Below are positions 1 to 8,823 of a DNA stretch of 64,000 nucleotides, piece by piece; position 1 is the first letter of the stretch, and the number at the start of each line of letters is the position of its first letter. The stretch spans positions 868,001 to 932,000 of the forward strand of contig CALSPZ010000001.1 of NCBI GenBank assembly GCA_943788365.1. The letters run 5' to 3'. The position numbers were made by a program, and so were the translations under genes. The notes under the pieces were generated by a model that saw only the letters and a list, made by a program, of their open reading frames with translations, was not told where the DNA came from and made no database searches. This DNA is from CAJQGY01 sp905478015 (GTDB taxonomy: Bacteria; Pseudomonadota; Gammaproteobacteria; Magnimaribacterales; D2472).

Positions 1-118
1 ACACATTGAATCAATGCCAGAGCCAAGCTGGCCTCAGTCAGTATTCATGCCTGTTGTTATAGACAGGCCGCAAACAGAATATAAAGAAGGCGATGAATTA
101 ATTTACTGGCCGAATTAA
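1..118 (+). CDS. 3' end of an unidentified gene (partial)
   Basis: An open frame enters from the left edge and ends at TAA 116-118, leaving 38 C-terminal residues that finish in DELIYWPN. This is too little to assign a family. The next start codon is 19 bases further on, on the same strand, so this is probably the upstream member of the operon that continues to 7510. The reading frame is seen directly; operon membership is inferred from spacing. Confidence 0.6.
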   Translation, partial: HIESMPEPSWPQSVFMPVVIDRPQTEYKEGDELIYWPN

Positions 119-137
119 TGTTGAAAGGATTTAATAA

Positions 138-770
138 ATGATTGACCTATATTTTTCTTACAGAAGCCCATACTCATACCTAATTCTTCCAAGAATGCTA
201 AAGCTTAAAAATGAATCAAATATTAATATTAATTTTAAACTTGTTTACCCAATCGCAATTAGAATGCCGGAATGGTTTGAAAAGAAAAATATGTTTTTCT
301 TTTTATCAACTATGTCAGATTTTAAGAAAAAAGCTAAGCAATTAGGTATGCCTTTAAATCTTCCAGTTAAACCTGACCCCATTAAACAAAACATTTTTAC
401 AGCAAAGATTGCAGAAGACCAACCTTATATCTTTGACATATGCCATATGGGTCAAGAAATGACTAATAGGGGCTTTGGATTAGAATTTGCACATAAACTT
501 TCAACCAAAATTTGGTCAGTAAAAAACTGGAATATGGACGAACACCTTATTGGAATATTATCCGAATTTAATATAGAGCTGTCTGAAATTAGAGAAGCTA
601 TTAAAAAGAATGAAAGTACGCTAATAGAGCAAATTAAGCAAAATCAAGTTGAGCAATTGAAAGCTGGGCATCATGGCGTTCCTCTTTCTGTATACAAAGA
701 AGAGTACTTCTTTGGGCAAGACAAATTTAATGATCTTATTGAGTGCATGAAAACAAATGGAGATATATAA
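138..770 (+). CDS. DsbA-family / 2-hydroxychromene-2-carboxylate isomerase-like protein
   Basis: This 210-residue protein has the thioredoxin-fold layout of the DsbA-like HCCA isomerase (kappa-class GST) family. The N-terminal beta strand runs into S-Y-R-S-P-Y-S-Y (residues 7-14), where the family has its glutathione-binding serine instead of a redox CxxC. Near the C-terminus are the cis-proline GVP (about 180-182) and a GQD motif (about 193-195). HCCA isomerases work with glutathione in aromatic degradation; members outside naphthalene operons often have unknown substrates. A GAAAGG Shine-Dalgarno precedes the ATG, and the stop codon abuts the next start. Fold is confident, substrate unknown. 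Confidence 0.75.
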   Translation: MIDLYFSYRSPYSYLILPRMLKLKNESNININFKLVYPIAIRMPEWFEKKNMFFFLSTMSDFKKKAKQLGMPLNLPVKPDPIKQNIFTAKIAEDQPYIFDICHMGQEMTNRGFGLEFAHKLSTKIWSVKNWNMDEHLIGILSEFNIELSEIREAIKKNESTLIEQIKQNQVEQLKAGHHGVPLSVYKEEYFFGQDKFNDLIECMKTNGDI

Positions 771-1864
771 ATGAAAGTACTAAGAACCCCAGACTCACAG
801 TTTGCAAATTTAAGCGACTATCCTTATGAGCCTGTTTATACAAATATAATAGCAAAAGACGGAACTGAATTAAGAATCCATCATATTGATGAGGGCCCTA
901 GAAATGGCCCTATTTTGTTAGCTATGCATGGGCAGCCTGTATGGAGTTATTTGTACTCAAGAATGATCCCAATTTTAACTGAAGCAGGTATAAGGGTTAT
1001 TGCTCCTGACTTAATTGGTTACGGAAAATCAGATAAACCTGCAGCTAGAGAAGATTACTCATATCAAAACCAAGTTGACTGGATGGGGGCTTGGTTAGAG
1101 AAAAATGATTTTCAAGATCTAACTTTTTTTGGCCAAGATTGGGGTGGTTTAATAGGTTTGAGAATGATTGCTGCAGATCCTGATAGGTTTGTGAAAGTTG
1201 CTATGGGTAATACAGGGCTTCCTTATAATCCAAATACTCCTCAGGAAGTCATTAATGAGGTGAAAGCGTTCAGGACATCTAACAAAAAAATCACTCTCTT
1301 CTCAATGATGAAGGTCTTGAACAAAATGGATGAGAATAGTCTTAGCGGTGAAAAGAAGATAAAAAGTCATATGGCTACAAAATTTATGTATTGGCAGAAA
1401 TTTACATGGGATACTAAGAATCTTCCAATTGGGATGATGAACTCAACAATGATGGAGCAGGCTTTTAAATCAAAATTTGCAGCTTTCATTCACTATCTTT
1501 TACAAAGAATGGGTTTGGAAAAAATATCGCCCTTTTATACTGATTTAATGAAAGCATATGAAGCTCCCTTCCCTAATGCGATCCTATCAAAATGGGACCA
1601 AGGGCAATGCCAAGCCAAGTCCCAACAATTCCCGATCAATCATTAGATGCACAAAGGGAAGCAAGAGAATTCTTTAAGACAAGTGATAAGCCCTTTCTTT
1701 CTGTTTTTGCAGGCGATGATCCTGTAACAAATGGAATTGAAAAGGATGTTCTTAAGATGGCTCCAAATGCAATCAGTGCTCCACAAATAGGTGGGAGGCA
1801 TTTTTTTCAGTGGACAAGGCCAAAACAACTATCTAAGGTGTTAGTAGATTTTATTAAGGGATAA
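771..1864 (+). pseudogene. haloalkane dehalogenase (HLD-I / DhlA-like), frameshifted
   Basis: The first part (771 to about 1580) carries the oxyanion region HGQPVW (residues 53-58) and GQDWGG with nucleophile Asp123 and halide-binding Trp124, as in DhlA, which hydrolyses haloalkanes to alcohol and halide. After the cap domain the frame is lost near 1581-1591. The C-terminal third continues in another frame (readable from ATG 1592) with RAMPS, the acid-bearing GDDP and the catalytic His in GGRHFFQ, ending at 1864. Dropping single bases near 1581 and 1588 would restore the family-like stretch ASYKMGPRAMP. Neither piece alone holds the full Asp-Asp-His set. It may be a recent pseudogene, a sequencing error or a programmed shift. 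Confidence 0.8.
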
Positions 1865-1869
1865 TTTTT

Positions 1870-2550
1870 ATGATTCATCTATATACTGCATCTACACCAA
1901 ATGGACACAAAATTTCTTGTCTGTTAGAGGCGCTTAAAATGCCCTATGAAGTTCATTCAGTAAATCTTGGTGAAGGCGATCAACACAAGGCAGATTTTGT
2001 AAAGATAAGCCCAAATGGAAGAATCCCGGCAATTGTTGACACAGACAATGATCTCTCAATTTTTGAATCAGGCGCAATCATGCTTTATTTAGCTGATAAG
2101 GCCGGTGAACTTATCCCTAAGGATGTGGTTGGAAGAGCCAAGGTTACAGAATGGCTGATGTTTCAGATGGGTGGGATCGGCCCCATGATGGGACAAGCAA
2201 ATGTTTTCTTTAGGTACTTCCCTGAAAAATTCCAGCCTGTTATTGATAGATATCAAAATGAATCAAGAAGACTTTTTGAGGTATTAGACAGGCAGCTTTC
2301 AAAAAATGAATGGGTTGCAGGAGAATACTCAATTGCAGATATTGCTAATTGGTGCTGGGTAAGAACGCATAACTGGTCAGGGGTATCTATAGAAGGATTG
2401 GAACATCTTGATAACTGGAAAAATAAAATGTACGAACAACCAGGAATGCTTAAAGGAATCAAGGTACCAGTTGATAGAGAAAGCATTTTAAAAAATGATA
2501 AAGATAAAGAAGAATTTATAAAAAATGCACAAAAAATGGTGAAGGAATAA
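1870..2550 (+). CDS. yfcG: glutathione S-transferase, YfcG/Ure2p-like
   Basis: A 226-residue cytosolic GST. The N-terminal thioredoxin domain contains TPNGHK (residues 9-14), the signature of YfcG/Ure2p-type GSTs, which act as glutathione-dependent disulfide-bond reductases. SPNGRIPAI carries the cis-proline, and FESGAI (about 65-70) binds the glutamyl part of glutathione. The helical C-terminal domain has the N-capping SIADIA motif. It starts 5 bases after the dehalogenase remnant with AAGGGA upstream, inside the operon. The physiological substrate cannot be told from sequence. Confidence 0.88.
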   Translation: MIHLYTASTPNGHKISCLLEALKMPYEVHSVNLGEGDQHKADFVKISPNGRIPAIVDTDNDLSIFESGAIMLYLADKAGELIPKDVVGRAKVTEWLMFQMGGIGPMMGQANVFFRYFPEKFQPVIDRYQNESRRLFEVLDRQLSKNEWVAGEYSIADIANWCWVRTHNWSGVSIEGLEHLDNWKNKMYEQPGMLKGIKVPVDRESILKNDKDKEEFIKNAQKMVKE

Positions 2551-2562
2551 AGGGAGGAATTT

Positions 2563-3177
2563 ATGCTTAAAGTTCATTTTACACCGGGTACTAGAGCTGG
2601 GAGAGTCATATGGTTATTGGAAGAATTGGAATTAGAGTATGAGGTTAATATTATGCCCTTCACAAAAGAGGGTCTTAAATCTCCAGAGCATAGGGCAAGA
2701 CACTCATTGGGGCGAGTGCCGGTTTTAGAAGATGGAGACATCTCAATATTTGAATCTGGTGCTATTATTCAATATGTGCTCGAGTGTCATAAAAATGGTG
2801 GTTTAAAGCCTGAGTCTAGTTCAATTAACTTTCCTTATTATCTTCAGTGGTTTCATTATTGCGAAGGCATGGTAATGCCTCCAATGAATCAAATAGTTGT
2901 TCAGACAATTTTGTTGCCTGCGGATAGAAAAGATGAAAATGTTTTAAGACAAGCACAAAATTTATTAACAAAGTCATTGGCTCCAGTTAATGAAAATCTA
3001 GCAGATAGAGACTATTTGATTGGTAATTTTTCAGCAGCAGATCTTATGCTTGGGCATTCATGCTTTATGGCAAATAGACTTGGCTGTGTACCAGACGAGA
3101 TGGAAAATATTAAGAAATATGTAAGAAATATTGAGGCAAGGCCAGCATTTCAAAAAGCAATTACTCTAGGGGAATAA
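2563..3177 (+). CDS. glutathione S-transferase
   Basis: This 204-residue GST has an N-terminal thioredoxin domain (about 1-80) with GRVPVLED and FESGAII, the cis-proline and glutathione-binding motifs, then an alpha-helical C-terminal domain with FSAADLMLG. The N-terminus reads TPGTRAGRVIW, with Thr or Arg where some classes use catalytic Ser or Tyr. A strong GGGAGG Shine-Dalgarno lies about 6 bases before the ATG. It is clearly diverged from the preceding YfcG-like gene, so the pair is not a recent tandem duplication. Conjugating, dehalogenating or isomerising roles are all possible. Confidence 0.85.
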   Translation: MLKVHFTPGTRAGRVIWLLEELELEYEVNIMPFTKEGLKSPEHRARHSLGRVPVLEDGDISIFESGAIIQYVLECHKNGGLKPESSSINFPYYLQWFHYCEGMVMPPMNQIVVQTILLPADRKDENVLRQAQNLLTKSLAPVNENLADRDYLIGNFSAADLMLGHSCFMANRLGCVPDEMENIKKYVRNIEARPAFQKAITLGE

Positions 3178-3179
3178 TT

Positions 3180-3599
3180 ATGAACTATAAGAAATTTAAG
3201 AATAGCGTGCATCCTACAAAAGATCAGATGAGTGGGTTCCTTGAAGGAAAAGATGACAAACCAATATCAATGATTAATCTTCTGAAATACAAAGAAAAAG
3301 CAGAATATGAAGATGGAAGAGAGACCGACCTAACAGGCGAAGAAGCATATGCAATATATGGCAAAGAGGTTATAGGTCACTTAAAGAGTGTTGGGGCTAA
3401 GTGGGTTTTTAGTGCAGATGTTACCCGTTTAATGCTTGGTGATATTGAAGAGTTATGGGACTCAGTAGCTATAGCTACATATCCAAGCAAAAAAGCTATG
3501 CTTGAAATGATAACAAAGCCCGAATATATGGAAAGTCATAAACATAGAGTTGCTGGACTTGCAGGTCAACTTAATATTGAAACAGTGGAGACTAAATAA
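3180..3599 (+). CDS. DUF1330 family protein
   Basis: A 139-residue protein with the DUF1330 ferredoxin-like (dimeric alpha/beta barrel) pattern: MINLLKYKEKA, then VAIATYPSKKAMLEMI, and the family's C-terminal RVAGLAGQL. The biochemical role of DUF1330 proteins is unknown; related dimeric barrels include small monooxygenases and isomerases that bind hydrophobic substrates. Two bases separate it from the upstream GST. Its place among glutathione enzymes hints at a role in the same pathway, but that is inference. Confidence 0.78.
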   Translation: MNYKKFKNSVHPTKDQMSGFLEGKDDKPISMINLLKYKEKAEYEDGRETDLTGEEAYAIYGKEVIGHLKSVGAKWVFSADVTRLMLGDIEELWDSVAIATYPSKKAMLEMITKPEYMESHKHRVAGLAGQLNIETVETK

Positions 3600-3601
3600 C
3601 A

Positions 3602-4699
3602 TTGAGACAACTTCAAACCTTAAAAAGTGATTTAACTAAAACTAGAATTGTTGAGTCATCAGAATGTGAAATTAACGATAATGAGATCATTGTCTCAATA
3701 GAAAATTTTGCATTCACAACCAATAACGTAACCTATGCCGTTGCTGGAGATACTATTGGTTACTGGCAATTCTTTAAAACTTTAAATGATGAAAAAAATA
3801 AATGGGGCTGCATACCAGTTTGGGGTTTTGCAAAAGTTATAAAATCAAACATAGAAGAGATAGATATTGGGGAGAAATTATTCGGTTACTTCCCTCCAGC
3901 AGATCTCTTACATTTAAATCCAATAAAAATAACTGATCAAGGGTTTGCTGATGGCAAAGATCACCGCAAAGAACTGCCTGCGGCATATAACAATTATGTA
4001 AGACTTTCAGGCGATCCTGATTACGATGAAACTTCTGACAATATCAGATCTCTATTATTTCCACTGCATATAACTTCTTTTTGTATATGTGATGCAATGG
4101 AAGATGCATCTTATTATGGAGCTGATCAAGTTCTTATTGTTAGTGCTTCAAGCAAAACTGCAATTGGTGTTGCTCAAGGACTAAAAGAAAGCTCTGATAC
4201 TCCTAATGTTGTAGGCATCACTTCAAATAAAAATTTAGATTTTGTAAAAAGTCTAGATTGTTATGATGAAGTAATTACATATGACGACCTATCTTCTGTT
4301 AAAGAAGAACTTAAGACTGTTATGGTTGATATGGCCGGCAGTCGCGAGATTCTTGGAACTCTTCATGGCTCGCTTGGAGATAACATGCTTAAATGCCTTA
4401 CGGTTGGAATGACCCATTGGGATAATGAGGTTACAGCAGAAGATGCCTTAGGTCAGGCAATGTTAAGAGAAAGAACAGAATTTTTCTTTGCCCCTGCTCA
4501 TATTCAAAAAAGATTTAAAGACTGGGGTTATGAAGGCTATAACCAAAAAACTAATGAATTTATGAAAGCAAGATCTGATCAAAGCCTCGACTGGATGAAT
4601 ATTAAAGAAATTAATGGGATGGATAATTTTATCTCTACATATGAGCGGTTTGTTGATGGAGATATAAATCCTAATGAAGGGATAATTATAAAAATTTAG
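3602..4699 (+). CDS. DUF2855 family protein (MDR-like)
   Basis: A 365-residue protein matching DUF2855, a family distantly similar to medium-chain dehydrogenase/reductases. Visible features are the N-terminal FTTNNVTYAVAGD, WGCIPVWGFA, and a Rossmann-like strand-turn VLIVSASSKTAIGV (about residues 178-191), the usual DUF2855 nucleotide-site region. The start is TTG at 3602; no upstream ATG fits, and GGAG lies about 13 bases before it within the previous gene. No zinc-ligand pattern of alcohol dehydrogenases is evident. Substrate is unknown. Confidence 0.78.
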   Translation: MRQLQTLKSDLTKTRIVESSECEINDNEIIVSIENFAFTTNNVTYAVAGDTIGYWQFFKTLNDEKNKWGCIPVWGFAKVIKSNIEEIDIGEKLFGYFPPADLLHLNPIKITDQGFADGKDHRKELPAAYNNYVRLSGDPDYDETSDNIRSLLFPLHITSFCICDAMEDASYYGADQVLIVSASSKTAIGVAQGLKESSDTPNVVGITSNKNLDFVKSLDCYDEVITYDDLSSVKEELKTVMVDMAGSREILGTLHGSLGDNMLKCLTVGMTHWDNEVTAEDALGQAMLRERTEFFFAPAHIQKRFKDWGYEGYNQKTNEFMKARSDQSLDWMNIKEINGMDNFISTYERFVDGDINPNEGIIIKI

Positions 4700-4708
4700 G
4701 GCATAGAT

Positions 4709-5746
4709 ATGACTGAAAGAATTAAAATTTTTGGAGCAACGCCTTCTCCTTATACTCAAAAAATGCTCTCTGTATTCAGATACAGACATATTCCATATAC
4801 AGTTCATAATGGAGATATTGCTAATAAGATTGCTAAACTTGGGGTAGAAGTCCCAAAGCCTGTCTTGCTTCCAACACTCTTACTAAAAGATGCTGCTGGT
4901 GAGCTTGTTGCAACAACTGATTCAACTCCAATAATTAAAAGATTAGAAAATGAATTTAAAGAAAGAGGGATAATTCCAGATGACCCTGCGCTCGCTTTTA
5001 TAAATTATTTACTTGAAGATTTTGGTGATGAATGGGTAACAAAATATATGTTTCACTATAGGTGGTATTTCGAAGAGGATGCTGATATTGCTGGGACAAT
5101 TCTTCCTTTGGTGGACTTGGCAATAAATACTCCCAATGAATTACATGCTCAATACAAAGAATTGATCGCTAAAAGGCAGATAGACAGGTTATGGGTTGTA
5201 GGATCAAATGATGAAACTGCTGAGCTTATTGATTTAAGTTATAAGAGGTTTTTGAAATTAATGGAAGAGCATTTATTAGTAAGTCCTTTCCTGCTGGGAA
5301 ATAAGCCTTCTTCTTCAGATTTTTCTTTTTATGGCCAACTAACACAGCTGGTAAGATTTGATCCAACTCCAAGAAAACTAGCCTATGAATACTCATCTAG
5401 AACTGTTGCCTGGGTTGATATTTTAGAAGATCTGTCTGGACATGATGTAGAAAATACCTCATGGACTTCTTTGGAAGAGAGTCCTGATACATTAAAGAAC
5501 ATTCTAAAAGAAGTTGGAAAAATGTATGTACCTGCATTATTAGCTAATGCTGATGCATTAATTAAAGGAGCAGAAATTTGGGAGGCTGAAATTGATGGTG
5601 CTATGTGGAAACAAAAAACTTTTAACTATCAAGGCAAATGTCTAGCCTGGATAAAAGAAGAGTTTGATGCTCTAAATAAAGATGATAAGTTAAGAGTAAA
5701 AGAGTACCTTCAAGGAACAGGATGCGAAATATTATTAGGAGAATAA
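4709..5746 (+). CDS. GST N-terminal domain protein with long C-terminal region
   Basis: This 345-residue protein starts with a glutathione S-transferase N-terminal thioredoxin domain (about 1-85): a glutaredoxin-like SPYTQKM (residues 12-18) with Ser where glutaredoxins have Cys, PVLLPTLLL with the cis-proline, and ATTDST as the glutathione-contact turn. The remaining 260 residues are mostly helical, far longer than a normal GST C-terminal domain. They contain a GST-C-like stretch PFLLGNKPSSSDFSFYGQL (about 192-210) plus a further segment I do not recognise. It is the fourth thioredoxin-fold, probably glutathione-using protein in this operon. Confidence 0.75.
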   Translation: MTERIKIFGATPSPYTQKMLSVFRYRHIPYTVHNGDIANKIAKLGVEVPKPVLLPTLLLKDAAGELVATTDSTPIIKRLENEFKERGIIPDDPALAFINYLLEDFGDEWVTKYMFHYRWYFEEDADIAGTILPLVDLAINTPNELHAQYKELIAKRQIDRLWVVGSNDETAELIDLSYKRFLKLMEEHLLVSPFLLGNKPSSSDFSFYGQLTQLVRFDPTPRKLAYEYSSRTVAWVDILEDLSGHDVENTSWTSLEESPDTLKNILKEVGKMYVPALLANADALIKGAEIWEAEIDGAMWKQKTFNYQGKCLAWIKEEFDALNKDDKLRVKEYLQGTGCEILLGE

Positions 5747-5747
5747 T

Positions 5748-6536
5748 ATGAAAATTGAAAACAAAAGAGTTGTTGTTACTGGCGCTGCAAGTGGAATCGG
5801 AAAAGCTCTATGCGAAGAGTTTTATGCTTCAGGAGCTAAATCAATTGTTTGTGTTGATATGAATATTGAAGGTGCTAAAGAGACTGCTGATAGTGTTAAT
5901 GGGCTAGCAGTAAGCGCTGATGTTTCAAATGAGAAAGATATTATTAATGTTATTGAAAAAGCAAATGATTATTCAGGTGGTATTGATATTTTTTGTTCAA
6001 ATGCTGGGATTGGAGGCAAACCTGGTTTTTTTGAAGCAGCCCAATCTGATTGGGAAATGATTTGGGGTGTGAATGTTCAGTCTCATATTCATGCTGCAAA
6101 ACATGTTTTACCACAAATGATTGAACGCGGGGAAGGATATTTAATGAACACATCCTCTGCGGCCGGTCTATTAACACAACTTGGAGCAGCTGGATATGCA
6201 GTAACAAAAGCAGCGGCAGTAAGCTTCGCTGAATGGATAAAAATTACATATGGTGACAAAGGTATAGGTGTATCTTGCTTGTGCCCTCAGGCTGTGAGAA
6301 CTGCAATGACTGCTAATGGTCCAGGGGTTGCTGGAGTTGATGGAATGATGGAGGCTGATGTTGTCGCTAAAGATGTCCTCAATGCAATTGAAGAAGAAAG
6401 ATTTCTTGTAACGCCTCATGATGAGGTTCTTGAGTATGTTAAGAGAAAAGGTAATGACAGAGATAGGTGGATAACTGGAATGCAAAGGCTACAAAAACAA
6501 TATGAAGATTTTTTAACACCCATGGAGGAGGATTAA
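5748..6536 (+). CDS. short-chain dehydrogenase/reductase (SDR)
   Basis: A 262-residue classical SDR. The cofactor loop TGAASGIG (residues 11-18) begins the Rossmann fold, and VDMN places Asp after beta-2, which usually favours NAD(H). CSNAGIGG is the structural NAG motif. The catalytic Ser is in NTSSAAG and the Tyr and Lys are in YAVTKAA. AGGAG precedes the ATG, 1 base after the upstream stop codon. Substrate is unknown; within this operon an alcohol or hydroxyacid from dehalogenation or glutathione conjugation is a reasonable guess. Confidence 0.88.
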   Translation: MKIENKRVVVTGAASGIGKALCEEFYASGAKSIVCVDMNIEGAKETADSVNGLAVSADVSNEKDIINVIEKANDYSGGIDIFCSNAGIGGKPGFFEAAQSDWEMIWGVNVQSHIHAAKHVLPQMIERGEGYLMNTSSAAGLLTQLGAAGYAVTKAAAVSFAEWIKITYGDKGIGVSCLCPQAVRTAMTANGPGVAGVDGMMEADVVAKDVLNAIEEERFLVTPHDEVLEYVKRKGNDRDRWITGMQRLQKQYEDFLTPMEED

Positions 6537-6541
6537 ATATT

Positions 6542-7510
6542 ATGAAAACTAAAATAACAGAACTATTTGGAATTGAGCATCCTATTATTCAAGGAGGCAT
6601 GCATCACGTTGGATTTGCAGAATTGGCTGCTGCGGTATCAAATGCCGGAGGTCTTGGAACAATAACAGGGCTTACTCAAGGCACACCTGAGAAACTAGCG
6701 AATGAGATTGCAAGATGTCAGGATATGACTGATAAGCCTTTTGCTGTTAATTTAACCTTTCTTCCATCCTTAACACCTCCAGATTATCCAGGGTTAGTAA
6801 AGGTGATTGTAGATGCAGGTGTCCCGGTTGTTGAAACTGCTGGTAGAAACCCTGCTGCATATCTCCCAGCTCTTAAAGATGCTGGGATTAAAGTTATTCA
6901 CAAATGCACCTCTGTAAGACATTCGCTTAAAGCTCAGTCTATTGGATGCGATGCTGTATCTGTTGATGGTTTTGAGTGCGGAGGTCATCCGGGAGAAGAT
7001 GACATTCCTAACTTTATATTGCTGCCAAGAGCTGCTGATGAGCTAGAAATACCATTCGTTGCCTCAGGAGGCATGGCTGATGCTAGAAGCCTTGTAGCTG
7101 CTATGGCTCTAGGTGCCGAAGGCATGAATATGGGTACAAGATTTATCGCAACACAAGATGCTCCTGTTCATCAGAATGTAAAAGAAGCTATTGTTAATGC
7201 AACAGAGCTAGACACTCGACTCATTATGAGATCACTCACAAATACTGAAAGAGTTCTAAATAATGAAGCAGTTGAAAGACTAATAGAAAAAGAAAAAGCC
7301 CTTGGCGACAAGTTAAGGTTTGAAGATATCGTTGATGAGGTAGCAGGTGTTTATCCAAAGATTATGCATGAAGGGACCATGGAGGCTGGGGCATGGTCTT
7401 GTGGAATGGTTGCTGGCTTGGTTAATGATATACCAACGGTTGATGAATTAATAAGTGGGATAATGTCTGATGCTGAAAGTATTATTAAAGCAAGATTGGG
7501 AAACTTCTAG
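6542..7510 (+). CDS. nitronate monooxygenase / NPD-family flavoprotein
   Basis: A 322-residue TIM-barrel flavoprotein of the nitronate monooxygenase (2-nitropropane dioxygenase) family. The N-terminal IIQGGMHHVG and NAGGLGTITG, central ECGGHPGE, and phosphate-binding IPFVASGGMAD with GAEGMNMGTRF match the FMN-binding barrel. Family members oxidise alkyl nitronates, or act as FMN reductases or enoyl reductases; the exact activity is not decidable here. A GGAGGA Shine-Dalgarno lies in the tail of the SDR gene. It is the last gene of the operon and overlaps the convergent kinase gene by 4 bases. Confidence 0.82.
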   Translation: MKTKITELFGIEHPIIQGGMHHVGFAELAAAVSNAGGLGTITGLTQGTPEKLANEIARCQDMTDKPFAVNLTFLPSLTPPDYPGLVKVIVDAGVPVVETAGRNPAAYLPALKDAGIKVIHKCTSVRHSLKAQSIGCDAVSVDGFECGGHPGEDDIPNFILLPRAADELEIPFVASGGMADARSLVAAMALGAEGMNMGTRFIATQDAPVHQNVKEAIVNATELDTRLIMRSLTNTERVLNNEAVERLIEKEKALGDKLRFEDIVDEVAGVYPKIMHEGTMEAGAWSCGMVAGLVNDIPTVDELISGIMSDAESIIKARLGNF

Positions 7511-8259
7511 GATAGAGTTTTAACTGCTTGATTCCATATTTTCTCGGTAAGTTTGGTCAGCCTTATAAAATCCTTAACTCTATTTAAGTTAAGGTTTGTT
7601 GAGCTGTAGCCTGTTAAAAAAGAAGAGATTTCTTCTTCATTTAAGTTAAAAGAAGAGATCACAGTTGCTATATCAAAATAAGGGTCATTGAGACAGGCGT
7701 ACTCCCAATCAAGAAATGAGAATGACTCTTTAAAAAGAATATTGGGCTTAGTAAGATCATTGTGACAAAAAGTGAGTTCTGTTTTTTCGGTATATAAGTG
7801 ATTTATTAATTTATCGATTTCAATGAATAAGTCGTCATTTAAAATAACCTTTTTATAGTGATTAATCATATCGAAATATGTTGTGTTGTCTAAATCACAT
7901 ATTGGCATATCATGAATATTTTTTAACTCAGCTGCCAGTTCTGTTAGAACACTTTTGTCTTTAAAAGATAGTCTTGAGATCTCCTCGCCTTCAATATAAT
8001 TCCAGATGAGAACCCCTTGCTCGATATCTTTGAAAATAATCTTTGGGCTGCTACAAACACTATTTACCTTTTCCAATAATAAGACTTCCTTTGCTCTATC
8101 GAGCCCCAAAGATTTAGCAAGCTGATTATCCTTCCTAAGAATTACTTTAGATTCATCAAACCTGCAGAGATATATTTCAGAAATATGATCTGATTTAATT
8201 TGTTTTGTTATCTCAAGCCTGTGCTTAAGGTCTGCAGAGTTGATATATGTATCAAGCAT
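7507..8259 (-). CDS. aminoglycoside phosphotransferase-fold kinase, probable thiamine kinase
   Basis: A 250-residue APH/choline-kinase-fold protein with catalytic loop HNDLTKPNIL and the metal-binding DWEYACLNDPYFDIA near the C-terminus. I chose ATG 8259, which overlaps the upstream transporter stop as ATGCTTGA; the longer frame to 8385 would run inside the transporter gene and lacks family similarity. It is the third gene of the TPP-riboswitch operon after a TonB receptor and a PnuC-like transporter. That arrangement parallels known omr-pnuT-kinase sets, so the likely job is trapping imported thiamine by phosphorylation. Fold is confident; substrate is inferred from context. Confidence 0.75.
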   Translation of the reverse strand: MLDTYINSADLKHRLEITKQIKSDHISEIYLCRFDESKVILRKDNQLAKSLGLDRAKEVLLLEKVNSVCSSPKIIFKDIEQGVLIWNYIEGEEISRLSFKDKSVLTELAAELKNIHDMPICDLDNTTYFDMINHYKKVILNDDLFIEIDKLINHLYTEKTELTFCHNDLTKPNILFKESFSFLDWEYACLNDPYFDIATVISSFNLNEEEISSFLTGYSSTNLNLNRVKDFIRLTKLTEKIWNQAVKTLS

Positions 8260-8821
8260 CTTGTGTAAGTTTAATTTTTGCCCATGATTTATATCCAAAA
8301 AATATGATAACCAGATAGATGATAAATAAACCCGAGGTGGTATAAAGGCCTCTTGAAGCAAAAATAAATACTGAAATAAAGTCAATTACGAACCAATAAA
8401 TCCAATTCTCTAAAAGTTTTTTTGCAACCATGTAAGTTGCAACAATAGCTCCCCATGTTGTGAATGCATCAACAAATGGAAGAGCCGCATTAGAAAGGTG
8501 CTGCATCAAGTATCCTGACGATAATGTAAGGATAAGAATTAATCCAATAGCATATATATGATTTTTTAAATTCCAAGTTCTAACGAATAGATTTTGATCA
8601 GGGGTTTTCATTTTTTTCCACTGGCTAAGTCCATAGAAACCCATAGCAAGATAAAAAATTTGAAGGAATGCCTCCATATATAAATTGGCTTGATACATCA
8701 CATAAAGATAAAGGCAGGAGCTAGCAATCCATGCAAACCAGCAATATACATTTTGCTTTAGGGCAAGAAGTAAGTATGCAATAGCTAAAGCAGCGCCTAT
8801 GGCCTCTATAATTAAATCCAT
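8252..8821 (-). CDS. pnuT: PnuC-family transporter, probable thiamine transporter PnuT
   Basis: A 189-residue inner-membrane protein with about seven hydrophobic helices and the PnuC-family features FAWIASSCLYLYVMY, FYLAMGFYGLSQW and the C-terminal WIYWFVIDFISVFIF. PnuC imports nicotinamide riboside by facilitated diffusion; the PnuT branch carries thiamine. The TPP riboswitch upstream of the operon and the kinase downstream favour thiamine. Trapping by the downstream kinase would drive net uptake. Its ATG is 2 bases after the receptor's stop codon. Confidence 0.82.
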   Translation of the reverse strand: MDLIIEAIGAALAIAYLLLALKQNVYCWFAWIASSCLYLYVMYQANLYMEAFLQIFYLAMGFYGLSQWKKMKTPDQNLFVRTWNLKNHIYAIGLILILTLSSGYLMQHLSNAALPFVDAFTTWGAIVATYMVAKKLLENWIYWFVIDFISVFIFASRGLYTTSGLFIIYLVIIFFGYKSWAKIKLTQDA

Positions 8822-8823
8822 AG

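Noticed and set aside
8260..8385. 42-residue N-terminal extension of the kinase
   Set aside because: It lies within pnuT in another frame and lacks homology; ATG 8259 gives a clean 8-base overlap.
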